Positions 47,850-60,165 are shown, counted from the first letter of the stretch. The stretch is DNA of 64,000 nucleotides from Nepenthes gracilis (GCA_033239525.1 BSYO01000035.1:9614627-9678626); one strand, 5' to 3'. Numbers and translations are program-made. Notes: generated by a model not told the origin, from the letters alone.

Positions 47850-50230
47850 AGTCGGGATGGGGCCAATGAATACCCGAATGCTTTTGAACTTTAGTCCATA
47901 TAGCATTCGAATAAGGGCGGAAAAACGATGCTCAAGGTCTTCATCTCCTATGTTGCAAAGGATGCATTTGGGTGAGAGGTTTGGAATATAATGGAGGTGG
48001 TCGATGGTATTCCATCTCCCTTAATAGCTAGCCACAGGAGTAAATGCATGAGAAGGAATATGGGAAGGCCCCCATACCAATCGAGCCCAGATAACCCGAG
48101 GTTTAGGAGGATGGATGAGAAAGTAAGCCGACTTAGACGAAAGCGCCATTGACATTCCCGGACCATCTCGAGAGAGTCTTTTTGATTGTTGCAAGGAGGT
48201 TTTTAGGCATGTTCATGGCAAGGTGGGAGACCTCGGTGTCAAAATGGTTAGGCCAATCCCATGTTATCCCTAATAATGGCATCGACCTTAACATCCCAAA
48301 GTCAAACCCGAGACAAGGCGAGTAGTCGGGTACTCACATCACTTTAGCAAGGGGGTAATCGTGCCAAAGAAAAGTATGAGATCCATTCCCAATGTCCAAG
48401 TATGTTCTCATGAAGGGCCGCAATTTCATTATTTTACGCCAGCCAGGGGGTTCTTCTTAGGAACTTTAATGGTTCAAATGCATCGGTCTTTAATTCTATT
48501 TTTGATCCAAGAACACCAGGTTGAGTTCGGGTCTTTTGTTAGGAGACGCCAAAGGAGCTTGCAATTAAGAGCCTTATTTTGATCCATCAAGTTCTTGATT
48601 CCCAGCCTCCCTTCAGTCTTGGGATAGCAAATATCGTCCCAAGCAACTTTAGCATTGACTTTGCCATCAGGCGAACCATTCCACAGGAAACGGCGTAAGA
48701 TACAATCAATTGCTTTGAAAATGGATTTGGGGAGAATAAAGAGGGAAGCCCAGTAAAGGTGGATAGATGATAGGATAGAGGCAATGAGTTGAAGACACCC
48801 ACCAAAAGAGAGCCATCTATTTCTCCATGAAGAGATCCTCTTGGTGATTCTATCGGTGAGCGAAATGCAATCCGAGGCCGAAAGCTCCGGTGGTAATCGG
48901 GGACCCCTGTGTATTCGATAGGGAGTTTGCCAACTTTAAAGCCCATAGCCGCTAGCAATGTCTGGTGAAGAGAAGAATCCTTAGAGCAAATGAATAACTC
49001 ACTTTTACAAGCGAGAGAAAAATAGTGTGGAATTCTTCAAGGCAGTCCCCGAGAATGCAACACCAAAATGTGAGAAAAGAAGAAGGTCGGCAAAGGCAAG
49101 CGCATTTCAAAGTGAAATTTGAAATTGTTATTCCGTCTTGCCTTGACCTCAATAATGCCATTAAGGACTTCCATCACCAAGACAAATAAATAAGGGGACA
49201 ACGGATCCCTTGGCGGAGACCCTTGCCCACTACATCCCCATTGATATTGAGAGAGTACATCGTAGTGGTAACACATTGGCCAATCCAATTAACCATTTGG
49301 GGAGGGAACTTCATGAGGGTCCAGATTGAGGATAAAATCGATAGCCTAGTCATATGCTTTCATAAGGTCGACCTTCATAGTACATCTAGGCAGTCAAGGC
49401 CAAGGTGATACCTATGTAGGAGCTCCCGAGCTAATAGGATGTTATCACTAAGAACCGCCACAAAAAACGGTCAACCAAGAAAGGCAGGACTACCTTGATT
49501 GTTCGCAATAATTTTGGATATCACCTTGTAAATGACATTACAAAGACGATATGAAATCAGAGACCAATGGACCTTAGGGATAAGGTGATCGGTGTGGTAT
49601 TCATTTGTTTGAGAAGCTTTTCATGATTAAAGAAATCTTGGATAGCCTATGAAATGGTAATCTCCCATGAGTCCTTAAAGAATTTGGAGGTAAAGCCATC
49701 GGGATGGGCTCATTGTCATCACCGATGGAGAAAATCGCCGATCAAACCGCCCGACAAGGGGACCAGTAAAGGAATCAGGAGGATTATAAAGTTCCTTCGT
49801 CCCTGTGGTTGGGTTTCCCGAATCATCAAGGAGGGAAGTGATCCGGTTCCGATTATAGTTCCCACTCACAGTCTTAAAAAAGAAATTTGTGCATTGGTCG
49901 CCCTCTTTGAGCCATTTAATCTTGGCTTTTTGTTTAAGGAACTCCGCCTCCTTTGCCATCACAACGTAATACTCAACTTTACAACGTTCGAGTTCATAAT
50001 GCCCCGGAGCGATAAACCTGATTGGATATCCTCAAGGCAAGAGAGACGTAGGACCTCTTCATGAACATTGCCGCATTGAGCATTAAGGCCACAAGCGCTC
50101 TCTTCACCTTTTTGAGAGCGGACACCAGCTTAAACATCGGGGTACCATGAATGGAGGTCTCCCAAGCATCCTTGACCACCTGAAGGAAATTTGGAGAATT
50201 GGTAAGGAAGTTATTAAACCTAAAAATCCC
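47850..50230 (-). pseudogene. LINE reverse transcriptase (ORF2) relic
   Basis: The N-terminal RT segment reads KQKAKIKWLKEGDQCTNFFF (about 49930-49870). The RT palm reads PRDPLSPYLFVLVMEVLNGI (about 49210-49150), normally RQGDPLSP. The catalytic block normally read as FADD is FAD-LLLF at about 49080-49095, with one Asp missing. Further on, FRSP/WRSPIES-like and GKLPIEYTGVP segments and a zf-RVT-like region (48166-47948, WLAIKGDGIPSTT) are in order. Stops and shifts occur throughout. RT would prime copying of LINE RNA at the nicked target. Confidence 0.85.
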
Positions 50231-51335
50231 GTGATTACGGGCGGCCCAACCTGCAGGAAGAAGACTTATCAGTAGAGTATAGAATTATGTTTTGGTGTTT
50301 AATAAATTAGGTTTTATTATGATTGTAGTTTATACTTGAATATGTGATTAAAATTAAAAAACAAATTAATTAAAGTATAAAACTGAAAAGAAATCCAAAA
50401 CCCTAATACACCTTGCGATATGTAAAACAGCCTTGCAAACCCCTGATAGGCAAACCCCATCACCTCATATTAGTTTGGCTTCCCCCTTCCTCTTGTATTT
50501 TAACTCCAATAATTAATTGAATTTGGTCATGGTAATGAGCTAAATGATCCTTTGAGCCACGCTGCCCACAACCCTGTTTCCTACTCTCACTTTATATTCT
50601 CCGCATAGTCACGCCTCATCACATTTTTCTCTTGACTTAGTCATTGGGAAAGTGACATCTTGAGGAATGAAGAGAGAGCTTTTGGCTGAGAGTAAGTGAG
50701 AGAACAACAGAGAGAGAGAACACCAAGATTTTTTTTTTTGGTAAGTAATTAATTTGCATTAAAAATTAAAGATGTACAACATCTATGTTCAATCCAAGTG
50801 TTTTGCCAACTTGGAGAAAGAACATAGCAGCAGGGGAGACCCCTGAAGCCATGACATACATCATGAAGAGAGATAAAAATACTGGACAGTTGATTACGTC
50901 CATTGCGAGGGAGCCATGTCGGCCACGTCAGCAGGCCTACTAGTCCAAAGCTCCAAATCGGCCACAGAACCACATCGTCCTCGATTCCAGCTCAGCTTCA
51001 TGTCCAAATCAGCCACAAACCAGAGCGGCCTCAAAATTAAATCGGTATCAAGTCCACGTCAGCCTCGAAACCAAATCGGAACGAATCCAAATCGGCCTCC
51101 ATGCCGAGTTAGCCTAACCCGCAAACAATCCCAGAGGAAGCTTAACCCGCCATTCCAAAACGGCATTTCATCGCACATCAGGCGAAAAAACCATCCGTCC
51201 AACAGTAGGAAACGACAGCCCACGTCAGCTAGATCAAACTAGTCAGTTAGACCAATTCAACTGTGACGCAGCCAGATGTCCTCTTCGAAGCCAATCCGAC
51301 CCAGCAAAGCTAGTAGCATAATCGCAGAAATAAGT

Positions 51336-51447
51336 AGCCACGTCAGTAGAGCCACGTCAGCAAAGCCACGTTAGCAAAGCCATGTCAGCAATGCCACGTC
51401 AGCAATGCCACAACAGGAAGCCACGTTAGCAATGCCACGTCAGCAGT
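51336..51447. repeat. 14-bp tandem array of GCCACGTCAGCAA-type units
   Basis: Eight copies, mostly 'agccacgtcagcaa', lie between the LINE tail and ORF1. On the minus strand each unit reads TTGCTGACGTGGC. Confidence 0.9.
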
Positions 51448-52192
51448 TCCATGACTGGAAGACTAACCAGGTCAAAGCAGACCGACAGCGATCCCAAACA
51501 GCGTTTAAGCTCATCTCAGAGGAAAGCTATCCAATTCGAAGACAACAGCTAACATTAGCAGTCCGCATCAGCAGTTCAGACCGGCCTCCAGCATTTCAGT
51601 ACAAGAAGGACGCCAGGTCAGCAATGCTACACCAAAAACGAAATCGGCCTTGATTTCAGAAGAAACCAAAATACCAACACACCGGCTGATAACAGGAGTT
51701 TACAAGCCACATCAGCAGGCCTACCCGTCCTCAAATGTTAGGAAGGCCAACCTACCATGTCATCAAATCCGCCACAGTAAAAACGAAATCAGCCTTGGCT
51801 TCAGAAGAAGCAAAAATGAAATCGGCCAATGACATTGGCAACAGTATTGACAATTATTTCGTCCTAGTGGCTTCAGGATAGGACTCAGCCACATCCAGCA
51901 AATAGAGCAATTGATAAACCGGCAGCAGCATGCCACAACAGCAGGGCCACCGAAAACTCACCAATTTGTCCACGTCAGCAAGAGCCCAACCCAACCGCTT
52001 AACCAAACCAGAAGCAGCCCAAGCCGGAAGAGAGAGAGGGAAGAAACAGGAAGGCACAAATGCCAGTACACCAGTCACCAATTTGGCATACCTGATAACA
52101 AATGCCACTTCGGCCATAAGGGTGCACAAGGCCTCACCGGCCTCAACACCCATCCCGGACCACCATTGCAAATCACTTAGATTTATAGTGCT

Positions 52193-53731
52193 TTATCCTA
52201 CTCCGAGTTTTTTTTTTTCCCGTTCAAGGCTACCATTGGAGCTTGAAGAAATCGGCTCCCCATTGTTTGAAACATCCAGGGAGTATTTTTTTGAAATACA
52301 AGTGATAGGGCTGGGCATGTGATCTGGATCGATAGCATACGTAGGCACCATCACCGAAGTCTTTCCATCAGAACAAGGAGTCAACAGGTCGTGATTCTCA
52401 ATATCTGCACCAGGATTGGGCAGGATATCATTCGAAGATAAAGCATCGTCTAGAGGAGCCTCTTCGAGGGCTTCTCTAGGAGGAGCAAAAGGTGAAGAAG
52501 CCAATTTGGGGCCATCATCCACGGGGGTGCCCTCAGAAGCCAAGATTCCTAGATTGGATCTATGAAATTTACTTGGATCGCAAATATCACTGCAAGGAGC
52601 CAACATCCAGCGGTGAGGAGCACAACTGGGGGCCTCGGCTGACAAGACCTCAGGAGCAAACCGCACCACCTTTAAAAACTTGAGAGTGCCTTAAAGGGGG
52701 ACGATCAAGACCGAACCGAAGTCAACTTTAGGAAAATTAATCTAGACAAGCATCATCATTTGACTCCAAATGGCCTACGTCTTTGGTGGGGTTAACATGA
52801 ATCGGCTTCAGAACCACGGCGAAGATCTCTCAATGCCAGAAGGCTCACAAGGCTTCACGGACTCACTACGGCCCGAGCACAATCAATCACGACTCGAGAG
52901 ATTTCGAACAAGCCACGGGGCGGGAGCGACCCACGCCGGAGAACCAACAGAATCCGGAAGAACAGAATTAATCCTCTTCGGTTTCCATGGGTAGCTAACA
53001 TGAATCTCAAGAGATGGCTCTACAGTCGACAGAGAAGTCGAACCTGAACCAATCCGAATTTTAGTAGGGAAAGCAGAATCAGAAGCCACCTCAACACATA
53101 CACGGGCAAATTTCAGATGCTCCATTTTGGCAGTATTGGGATCCAGTTGGATGGGTTTGCCAACCACACTGGCAATCCAACTAAGACCCAATGGCGTCCA
53201 ATATTCCACAGGAACGTTTTGTAGCCTAATCCACAAGGGAATAGAATTAAGCAGCTCTCTAGAGAGGGGATATCCAACATTCCATCTTCTAAGAATCAAA
53301 GGGCATCCCGAGATTACCCAAGGGCCTCTTTCGAGGCACGATTCCATTTGGGCGATAGAGGAAAAACGGAACAAGAAAATATCCTTATCAATTTCAGCAA
53401 CATGGGACAATCTAAAGCGAGCCCAAATCCTCCAAACAATGTTGTTCACCGCCCTAAAATGAGGCGTTCGGCCAAAGAAGGAGCCACTCAAGGTGGCACT
53501 CCAACAATCCTCACCAGCTTTGATGACATCAGGAGAGGGGAGGATGGTAGCACAATCACCATCGACAGATCGAGGAGGATAATAATTCAGGATCGGATGA
53601 TGGTAGACACGATCCTTATGAATATTAATCGCCAGCAGTGAGGGAAAATCTCTAACCCTAGAATCAGAGGAATCTGTGCCAGAAAGCAAGACGAGAGAGG
53701 GGTTACCTGTCTCCGAAGAAATAATCGTCAT
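52193..53731 (-). pseudogene. LINE ORF1 (DUF4283 protein), frameshifted
   Basis: An ATG at 53731 opens a frame to 52883 (about 280 residues). A DUF4283 region fills its middle: SGSFFGRTPHFRAVNNIVWR, ESCLERGPWVISGCPLILRR, IPLWIRLQNVPVEYWTPLGL and KFARVCVEV. This domain is typical of ORF1 of plant L1 LINEs and is thought to bind nucleic acid. The frame breaks at 52883 and a second minus frame (52669-52193) probably carries the C-terminal part; the usual CCHC knuckle after DUF4283 was not seen. The open frame extends upstream of 53731 only through non-ATG codons. Confidence 0.75.
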
Positions 53732-53997
53732 AGAAGGAGGTGGAGGAGAGCCTTTGGACGACACCGCACCATGGTCGGCCAAGGAGATGCCTGCACCGCC
53801 AATGCCCGTGAGCGGCAAAAGCAAAACGGATTCGAAGCCCTAGAGAGAAGAGAGAGAATCTCTCTCTAAACGGCAAAAGCCGAGAGAACACCTCTTCACC
53901 GCCTTTAAATATCTGCCATTAAAATTCAATCCTCTTCACCCGCAGAGAGGGAAAAAGAAGGTGAGAAGCAGCCCATCAAAATGCACCCAGTGGTTGG

Positions 53998-55731
53998 ATG
54001 ACGATGAGAAATTTGCTGATCATCACTGCCTCTTCCACCTCTTCGCCCTCCATCATCACCCTTCATTGCCAGACCCTCTTCAAGCCCAATGCTTCCCTCT
54101 CCAAACCCTCTTCATCACTACCCTCCTCAATCTCTAGACACCCTCTACTACTCTCATCGTTTGTGTTGAATCAATCAAACAGCAACCGCGGGAACAATCT
54201 TTCCAACTGTGCCGACATTGCATCCAAGCTCGTCGGAGAGGAGCGGTTTCAGGATTTTGGTATGATTATGGAAAGTGTGTTGAGTTGCGGTGTCATTAGG
54301 CCCTTCGACATTGGCCAATTGTTGGATTTGAAGCTTTTGTTGCGAGGAATTGTTAAGGTTCTCAGAGAAGGGAGGGTTATGAGTGTTGTTGAGTTGTTGG
54401 GTAGTATTGAGAAATTGGGTATTGATGTTTTGGGTCTGTTTGATGGGTCTGCTATGGAGTTGCTTCTGGAGAGTGTCACAGGATTGTAAGCTATGGAAAA
54501 GTGGAGGAAGCAGTAGAAGTGATGGAAATTCTAGCAGGTAGTTTTGGAAATCATATTTTTGGTTTTCAATTTTTCGTCTGGTGAGTTGAAGAATTTCTCA
54601 TAAACATTGGATTTATCACTTGATTTCTGAAATTATGCTTCTAAATTTATGTTTTGAAGCTGGAGAATAAGTGTTGGAACGAGATTGTTGATTGGTACTT
54701 TCGAATGACGTAGTGGGTTTTAACAAATTAAAGCTGATGGAAATTCTAGCAGTTACTCTGCAGAATGATTTTTTTTTTTTTTGGGGTCCTTCACTCTTCC
54801 ATATTGCATGTTTAAGTTTTTATTTCGCTGTAAATGTTGAATTCATCAATTGATTATGCCAAGTTTTACTCACGAATTATGGCTAGATGCATGAAATAAG
54901 CTAGCGGAACGTACTTCTGGAATTACATTTTGAGTTGAAGCTTAAGGATAGTGCAGTTGGTGTTTGATTCCTGTGGATCCGTATTTGGCATTGTTCAAGT
55001 CGCACCACTTTTCCTTTCTTTGTTATTAGCCTTATAAGCCCAAAAAGAATAACGGTGCGTTTTGAATAATGAATTCTTGGATTGAAGTGTATGAGTTTAT
55101 CCATGAAGAAAGTAGTAGCCAAATTACTAATCAGGTGTTTATCATTGTTTTCTTAAGTTTTCTCTTTGTTCTTTTCTTTTCTTTTTTTTTTAACAGAGAA
55201 TTCTGTGAAAACGATGATGTGCATCAAGCCCCATTGTTTATTCTGGCAGGAATATTGTAGTTATGCTAGGAGCGGAGGGCTGGTTCTCATTGCTGGCTTG
55301 GTTTCTGCATTTTATTTTTTCTGATAATTCTTTTTCCAATCTTGATTCTTTTTCTTTATATATGTGTATGTTTATAATTAAATATCCATATTATATATGC
55401 TGCCACGTAAACTGTTGTTCCAGATAGGTTAAAAGATACATTGGTTGCATTTGTTTCATGATACCTTGCCTTGTGAACGCTTCTTGTTTTTCTGCACGTT
55501 TCCCTTCAGAAAATACCGAAGAAATATCATATTTGACATTTCTTTTGGAGGAGATTTGTCTTCCTTCACCTCTAAACTCCTTTCACTTACATCACAAGTA
55601 GTATTTTCTACAAAATGTGACGAGAAGTCTCCTACTTATTCAGGTTTTGAGTTCCCAATCAGACAGCTGGTCAAGCCAAATGACATGATAACAATATGCA
55701 TTAACAAATGCAACCCAGATATGGCTGTAAG
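53998..55731 (+). pseudogene. Fragment of a chloroplast-type pentatricopeptide protein gene (At5g02830-like)
   Basis: Exon 1 (53998-54537) starts MTMRNLLIITASSTSSPSII, a Ser-rich N terminus typical of a plastid transit peptide, and continues with LLREGRV-like and LGLFDGSAMELL blocks. A 1-base deletion (or 2-base gain) at about 54469 shifts the frame; the right frame then reads ECHRIVSYGKVEEAVEVMEI. Donor AG/GTAG is at 54538 and acceptor TTCAG at 55643. Exon 2 (55644-55731) reads GFEFPIRQLVKPNDM and NPDMAVR and ends AAG/GTATGAG. I recognise the order from the N-terminal region of the Arabidopsis PPR protein At5g02830. The PPR repeats that should follow are absent. Introns are kept, so it was copied as DNA, not from spliced mRNA. 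It is a truncated, frameshifted fragment. Confidence 0.75.
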
Positions 55732-55833
55732 GTATGAGACCTTATGATGATTTAGTTGGTTAGTTTTGAGAAAGCAAGGGTCAATTGGCCTCTAAAAGAA
55801 GGTTCTTGGAATAACTCTTTGTGTGTGTTCTGC

Positions 55834-58190
55834 TTTTTTTTTTTTTTTGGTAAGCAAGAAATGGGAAAAAATAAGTTACAAAATCTATATTTTATCTCCA
55901 AGTATTTTGACTTGAAGATTAAACATAACATGCTAGGGTATATCCCGAGCATCTGATACATAAGATAATAAAAACCTCCACGAGGACAATGTTTCACAGA
56001 AACAACAAAAGCTCCATCAAGCCATCATTCAAAATATCCCACCCAACAGAAATCAATTCCATCCACAGTAGCAGGAACATGAATCCAGTTTCCATGTTCT
56101 TCAGAATGGAGAAAGGAAAAAGGAATGATTGCCAACAACCAGCAATATAGCACCACAGGCAGCGAGTCCTCCCTTTCATCCAGCTCAGCACCTAGAGACA
56201 TCAGCCGCCTCTCCTACAGCAAAGCCAAGGAACCCTTGCAGATATTCACCAGCTGCGATTCAACTCCATCCTCGCCAGCAGAAGAGACCAGCAAAAACAA
56301 AATTGATAGCAGAATCGGTATCAGAACATCCACTCAGCCATGGGTTCGCAGCGGATGAACCAGCTTCTTCACAAAACCTGACTGCATCTGTCATTTAGAC
56401 AACAACAGCAACAGATACAGCACGCCTGCTAGAGCGTCTTTAGCAATTTAGTAGCAGCAGCCAAATGAAGCACATTCAGCTCTAATGATGGAGGTTGCCA
56501 CAATATGAATCACAGCATTCATTGACCCAACTCGGCATCAGCAAGTAGGAATTAAGGAAGGAGCTGCATCAACATGCCAACAAAGAAAGTCAAACCATCT
56601 GCACCAAATTGAGTAATCCATCCAATATAAATTTCTTCGGCGCAAAGTATTAGGCGGTACATGCATCAAGGCCCAGTCCAACACCGAAAATATCAAAGCA
56701 GTGGGATTGAAACCAATGATCCTAACAAATCTGCATCAACAGTTCAAAGAAGACGCCAAACATCATCGGGTCTAAAAAACCGACACAATTGTAGTAGGCC
56801 ATCAGAGCAACTCCAACCATCGCGTAATAGCTTCGGAGACCGACGCATGAGCACGGTAGAGAGGGTGGCCGATAGTTCAAAGGCCATAGCCACAAAAAAA
56901 CATCTTGTGAGTAGAGATATAAGCAACTCTCCAAAGCAACATAGAGTAATTTACTGCATAGAGATAAGAAACAATCCAAAGAACATAGAGCTATTTCTGG
57001 CTATAAAACAAACCAAGCAAAACTTTCAGGAAGTCGACAGCCTTGCCTACATACGCCTCAGCAGAGGAACAAAAAAAAAGTGTGAGAGCAGTATAACATT
57101 CAGCAGCCTACAGCATCTCCAACGCTATCACCAGGCAAGTGGCGAGCACAAGCAATGTTAGCCCTTTTGGCTAATCTGCGTCTACGAGCCTTAGCCCTTT
57201 TCCATTCTTTATGTTGCAACTCTCCCATTTCCCGAAGGGAGGGCAAATAAGTGGTGCTTGGCTTCTTTGGGGGTCCCTGCCCAGCAGCCACATCCCCGTC
57301 AGAAGACACAACTGGAAGATTGACTTCCACAGGTTTACATGAGCAAGGACGTCCAGCGGAATCAAAATGATTCAAGCAATATTTTCGAGCAATCCGAGAG
57401 ATAGATTCAGGGGTAATATCAGGATCAATCTCGGCGGACGGACCAGGAGCAAAATGAACAGGTGAGGAAACACGGGCCAACACCAAATCAGCTGCTGCCA
57501 CTACAGGGAGAGCGACAACAGCAGAGAGGGGATCACAACAGGGCTTCATTGCGTAATTCACCTCACAGTTCTCAGCAGGGACATCAGCATCAAGCAGAGG
57601 CGCTGACAACTGCAATTTGGATTCTGAGAATGATTCCTTCTCATCCATTACACTTGGTAAAGCCCCGGACACACAACCGGCGTCTTCCAGAACCACAGAA
57701 TCAACATTAGAGATGCCAGGGGCATCAGAAGTATCAGCAGCATGGGGGCCAGCACCCAATCCAGAGACGGCCGAACTGCTTCCAACTTCACAGCATTCTA
57801 TCATCAACAGAGATGAACCAGCCTCAGTCCCCTCAGCCCTATCTGACAGTGCTAGCAGGGGTGAGAGATCCTCCACACCCCCAGAATATTCAGATTCTGG
57901 GACTGATTGCTCAACACGGCCATAATCCATCTCCACTATATCAAGATCCTTAAAGGCATAAGCCTCCTCCTTCAAGTTAGCTGTAACACCAACAGAACCA
58001 GAAATAGGCACTAAAAAAGGAACCGACTCGTGCCTCAGCTCCGAGTCAGTCTCAGGTTGGACAGTAACCATAGGACACGAAGGGGAAAAACCAAAACCAA
58101 CCGCACTACCACCAGATTCCAGTGGCAGAGAAGGAGTTTTCACCCCTGCTGATACCATCCTAATTAATGCCATTTTGTCAAATCACTAAT
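55834..58190 (-). mobile_element. LINE derivative with partial ORF1
   Basis: (T)15 then GGTAAG at 55834-55854 is the poly(A) end. The hairpin at 55897-55916 has one mismatch. ORF1-like sequence lies at 58173-57100; endonuclease and RT are absent. No target duplication could be found, and the 5' limit near 58190 is approximate. It lies in what would be intron 2 of the pentatricopeptide gene fragment. Confidence 0.65.
57100..58173 (-). CDS. LINE ORF1-derived protein without DUF4283
   Basis: The frame is intact: 357 codons from ATG at 58173, with an in-frame stop nine bases upstream. The protein is acidic and low in complexity (many Ser, Glu, Asp, Gly), with a central Cys/His-containing piece (YCLNHFDSAGRPCSCKPVEV) and a basic C-terminal segment (KEWKRAKARRRRLAKRANIA) typical of the ORF1 end. 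DUF4283 is not present, so this is a truncated or rearranged ORF1. The open frame is long by chance standards; whether it is translated is unknown. The assignment rests on the LINE 3' tail below it and the ORF1-like basic end. Confidence 0.5.
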   Translation of the reverse strand: MALIRMVSAGVKTPSLPLESGGSAVGFGFSPSCPMVTVQPETDSELRHESVPFLVPISGSVGVTANLKEEAYAFKDLDIVEMDYGRVEQSVPESEYSGGVEDLSPLLALSDRAEGTEAGSSLLMIECCEVGSSSAVSGLGAGPHAADTSDAPGISNVDSVVLEDAGCVSGALPSVMDEKESFSESKLQLSAPLLDADVPAENCEVNYAMKPCCDPLSAVVALPVVAAADLVLARVSSPVHFAPGPSAEIDPDITPESISRIARKYCLNHFDSAGRPCSCKPVEVNLPVVSSDGDVAAGQGPPKKPSTTYLPSLREMGELQHKEWKRAKARRRRLAKRANIACARHLPGDSVGDAVGC

Positions 58191-60165
58191 TACTTAAAAT
58201 TTGTTTTCCCCCCAGGTATTTCCCTTTTGAATCGTAAATGATTTCGATCACTTCATAAGTCTTATTGATTTGGAAGGTGGGTATGACACATGGAGAGAAC
58301 ACCAAGTTTTGAGAGAAAATCCCACCACACCTCTATCCTTCTCATCCTCTTAGTGCTGTATGTGGTGGTGTGTGTACCATGCATGGACGAGACTTTGATG
58401 GCTGTTTGTGCTATAGATCTGTTGGTGAATACATCCAGAGGGAAGTGGATTCCTTCCTTTCTTCGAAAATCTTCTATTTCTCTTGTTCATAATGATTCAT
58501 GTTGTCCATAATAGGTCTTGATTATCAAATATTAGAAGACATAAAGTGTAGAGGCTATAAATTTAACTTTATGAGCACCTAAATCATTTCATCTCGGTTT
58601 TGGTATGGCATTTGATTGGCGTTCAAACCAACATTAGAATACAACACTATAATTTGGCAAGCACTTGAATGACATTCAAGCATCACCGTTTGGATGGTGA
58701 GATATGCATATTTCATATTAGTATTATTGAAGATATACTATTTAGCATTTTTATTGTATTCCGTAGAGGTATACATATATATAGAACTCTAACATAGAGT
58801 CCTTTTAAATACCTGTTCAATTGCTTGTACTACATAGATCTATAGATCAATGGGTTGAATGGCTCAATGTTGGACCAGTGTTCGAGGTCAAACTCAAAAG
58901 CTAGTGCCTAGCTTGAGGTACATCTATAGATCCACAAGCTTAGCAGCATGTTTCTAAGTATGTATCTCGAAGGATATAGTTTTGGTAGGCTAAGGGCATT
59001 GCATGTTTAATCTTTTAAGAATTTGATGCATGCTCATTAAGATAGAAGCGGATGTTTGAGTGCAGTGTAAAGCTACATTCGAATGCCAGGTTTGTTTCAG
59101 GATAAATTTCAGAGTTTTGAAAAATTTGTAGGATAACGATAAAATAAGAGATATTTTATTTGTCTTGTTGCCTTAGTGGCATAGATTGTAGCATCAAGTG
59201 TTTATAGAGCCTTCTATAAAACGTGGACTTTGGCATGAGAGCAACATTCATGCTCGCATTTGAATGCATGATGACTAGAGTGTCGGTTCGGTCCAAAGCT
59301 TTGGTATGAGACTTTGGATGATTGTTCTAATGTTATGTTGAGAGTATAGAACGGTAGTGGGCCCAGTGGGGTGTCATATGAAGAGTAGCCAGTGTATTTG
59401 GGGAGTCTTCTCTTGTCCTTTTTGGATGATGATCTTCTTTATGTGATCCTCAAGTTTGTGAATATGTTCTTGGTATTAATGGTTAGATAAAGGAGCTTGT
59501 ACAAAAATACTACAATTTTAGGGAATATAGAACTTGCAAAACTTTAATATAATCTATATTTTAGTTATTTAATTCATATCTTGGTAGATTGAGGTCTATT
59601 TTTTTAAAAGAATACTTATAATCCTATAAAAAGTGTAATGTATTGTATTGAGGGATATCATTACAAAGGATATTATTACAAAGGATATTAGGTTTGACAT
59701 GAGATTTTCATTTCCTATATCTAATATGGGCATAGTGGATTTGAGCATAGTGATTGATATACCATGGGTGTAAATGATTCAAATATAGAAATTTCTTTAT
59801 TCTGTGTGGGTGAGGAGGAATACAGTGATATTCTTATACTCAGTGTGGGTAGAGAGGACTTGATATGCTGTTTCTATGCCTAATGTGTGCAGAGAGTAAT
59901 ACACATTTACAAGACTTTCGCTTACCTGTAGTAGCAAGGTCTCAAGAGATTATAAATTTAGTTGTATGTCAAACTTACAAGTATCAATTGATTAGTGATA
60001 GTGACCCAGCGGTCAGAGGCAAGAATACTTAACTTTTGGCTTACTGTGATAGAACAAAATCTAAGGAGATTATTAAAAAATCTCGTGTAATAAATACTTT
60101 TATTGAGATAGGTTTAGTAGAACCTATTCTTAATGATATTTGAATTCTTAGTGTAAGGATTATTG

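Larger units (their letters stand above)
45928..50265 (-). mobile_element. 5'-truncated L1-type LINE
   Basis: It has a poly(T) start with GGTAAG (poly(A) tail on the minus strand) and a 15-bp target duplication TTATCAGTAGAGTAT at 45913-45927 and 50266-50280. The minus strand encodes a broken RT and a zf-RVT-like segment; it starts inside ORF2, so ORF1 and the endonuclease are missing. It carries the 3' hairpin at 46001-46018. An (AT)n tract and a T10G10 run (47371-47391) lie in the 3' part. Confidence 0.9.
50728..53881 (-). mobile_element. LINE derivative with ORF1 but no RT
   Basis: Poly(T) with GGTAAG at 50729-50744 marks the 3' end on the minus strand, and the 3' hairpin is at 50793-50815. 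The 5' end lies near 53881, where the minus strand begins GGCTTTTGCCG and runs into TCTCTCT-rich leader. ORF1 with DUF4283 is present, but endonuclease and RT are absent; 50830-52190 is C/A-rich sequence without a supported gene. The flank GAGAGAACACC occurs at 50714-50724 and 53882-53892 and would be the target duplication if this is a separate insertion; see the alternative given for 58293-58306. Confidence 0.65.
50728..58292. other. Composite insertion flanked by a 14-bp direct repeat
   Basis: GAGAGAACACCAAG occurs at 50714-50727 and again at 58293-58306, and joining these flanks restores a smooth LTR sequence ('caccaagttttgagag'). Between them lie a LINE ORF1 derivative, the pentatricopeptide gene fragment and a second LINE derivative. 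A third, 11-bp copy (GAGAGAACACC) lies at 53882-53892 at the inner junction. The whole block may be one insertion event or two at the same site. Confidence 0.55.

Noticed and set aside
48361..50064. Plus-strand ORFs opposite the LINE
   Set aside because: They are antisense shadows of the reverse-transcriptase relic on the minus strand.
53882..58292. Pack-MULE capturing the pentatricopeptide gene
   Set aside because: The flanking repeat could be read as 9-11 bp, but no terminal inverted repeats are visible at 53893 and 58292.
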